DNA from: Gemmatimonadota bacterium
GTDB lineage: Bacteria > Gemmatimonadota > Gemmatimonadetes > Longimicrobiales > Longimicrobiaceae
DNA: 5,051 nt
Assembly: GCA_019240375.1 (NCBI GenBank)
Contig: JAFAYN010000139.1
Coordinates: forward strand, 1-5,051
Direction: 5' to 3'
Shown here: positions 4,753 to 5,051 of the stretch, in pieces
Layout of the letters: every line of letters starts with the position of its first letter
Position numbering within the stretch: the stretch's first letter is position 1
The notes under the pieces: model-generated
What the model was told of the DNA's origin: nothing
What the model saw: the letters and a program-made list of their open reading frames with translations, nothing else
Database searches by the model: none
Position numbers and translations under genes: made by a program

Positions 4753-5051
4753 GGATCTCCGGGTGCGGTAGTCCAGCGCTTCCAGGTCGAGGCGAAGACC
4801 TTACCCCACTTCAGAGAAACGGATACCGGCACGCGCGGGGTCACCGGATTCCCTGCCCCAGCCCCGTGGCGAGGAGGGTGAGCAGCGCCGCCCGCCATGG
4901 GCTGCGTGCGGACGAACGGATCGGCCTGGCGGGTGAAGTCACTTCCAGCCCCGGAGTCGACTGGCTCATTCCGAACGGGTAGATGGAGATTGGAGGACCA
5001 CGGGTTCGACCCGGTCGGAACGTGGCCGAACGAGGAAACGCGCATGCCACA
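4753..5051. other. Right-hand region without a confident gene
   Basis: Apart from the fragment at 4841-4969, nothing here looks like an intact gene on either strand. The longer frames open across it (for example 4749-5045 minus, and 4734-4982 plus) have no coherent domain or hydrophobic pattern. A short CGGGT-TCG-ACCCG palindrome at 5001-5013 resembles a tRNA T-arm at first sight but lacks the rest of a cloverleaf. The region may be a decayed gene or the regulatory region of a gene beyond the right edge. Confidence 0.5.
4841..4969 (-). pseudogene. Possible truncated N-terminus of a GLGQ-type membrane protein
   Basis: A 42-residue frame from ATG 4969-4967 to TGA at 4843-4841. After a Ser/Pro/Arg-rich start it reads SPWRAALLTLLATGLGQ at about residues 23-39 and then ends GIR. 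That pattern (PW.A.LL..L.TGLGQ followed normally by a short aromatic/glycine turn and a second helix) resembles the first helix of TM2-like membrane proteins and of some signal peptidases with an extra N-terminal membrane part. No second helix follows in any minus frame, so the gene looks cut short soon after this point, by a frameshift or a deletion. No SD is evident. It may equally be a chance ORF. Confidence 0.3.

Noticed and set aside
4169..4771. Plus-strand open frame of 200 codons
   Set aside because: It is antisense to the HXXEE membrane domain; the product is His/Gln/Arg-rich, the usual mirror of a hydrophobic gene.
5001..5013. GGGTTCGACCC-like tRNA T-arm
   Set aside because: The flanking bases do not give a 5-bp T-stem with a 7-nt loop, and no acceptor, D-arm or anticodon arm can be found around it.
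1..5051. A new defence or mobile system across the window
   Set aside because: No nuclease, helicase, transposase, integrase, toxin pair, repeat-spacer array or reverse transcriptase is visible; the genes are mostly known housekeeping or uncharacterised families in separate units.

Overview
This is a compact, GC-rich (roughly 70% by eye) bacterial chromosomal window with third-position GC bias, tightly spaced genes and GGAGG-type ribosome binding sites. The gene families present (an ArsR regulator with a duplicated C-terminal domain, an OsmC paralogue, a pRiA4b ORF-3 protein, UPF0158, an HXXEE membrane protein) and the protein style recall Gemmatimonadota/Longimicrobium-like bacteria. That placement is an impression; other high-GC phyla are possible. 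I see no phage, transposase, CRISPR, rRNA or tRNA.

Layout. Positions 1-386 (minus) hold the N-terminal part of a small integral membrane protein that runs off the left edge. It lies 51 bp behind, and probably in one transcript with, an ArsR-family winged-helix regulator (438-1145, minus, TTG start). A 208-bp divergent intergenic region with direct and inverted repeats separates the regulator from a plus-strand pair: an OsmC-family thiol peroxidase-like protein (1354-1887) and a two-ACT-domain protein (1884-2306) that overlap by ATGA. The ACT gene converges, with a 7-bp overlap, on a minus-strand pRiA4b ORF-3-like protein carrying Cys/His clusters at both ends (2300-2983). Upstream of that on the minus strand lie a UPF0158 protein (3092-3562) and an HXXEE-domain membrane protein fused to a periplasmic-type C-terminal domain (3662-4633).

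The right-hand 418 bp (4634-5051) hold no confident gene. They contain a 7-bp hairpin, a possible 39-codon ORF that abuts the HXXEE gene, and a 42-codon fragment resembling the N-terminus of a GLGQ-type membrane protein (signal peptidase or TM2 style) that stops early.

How the genes may work together. The divergent arsR/osmC arrangement suggests that the ArsR protein controls itself, the membrane protein behind it and the osmC-ACT pair, perhaps in response to thiol-reactive or peroxide stress; this is inference from position. The other three genes look like separate single-gene units. No clearly new multi-gene system is evident. The least ordinary item is the HXXEE protein with an internal lipobox and a well-placed internal start, which may represent two products from one frame.
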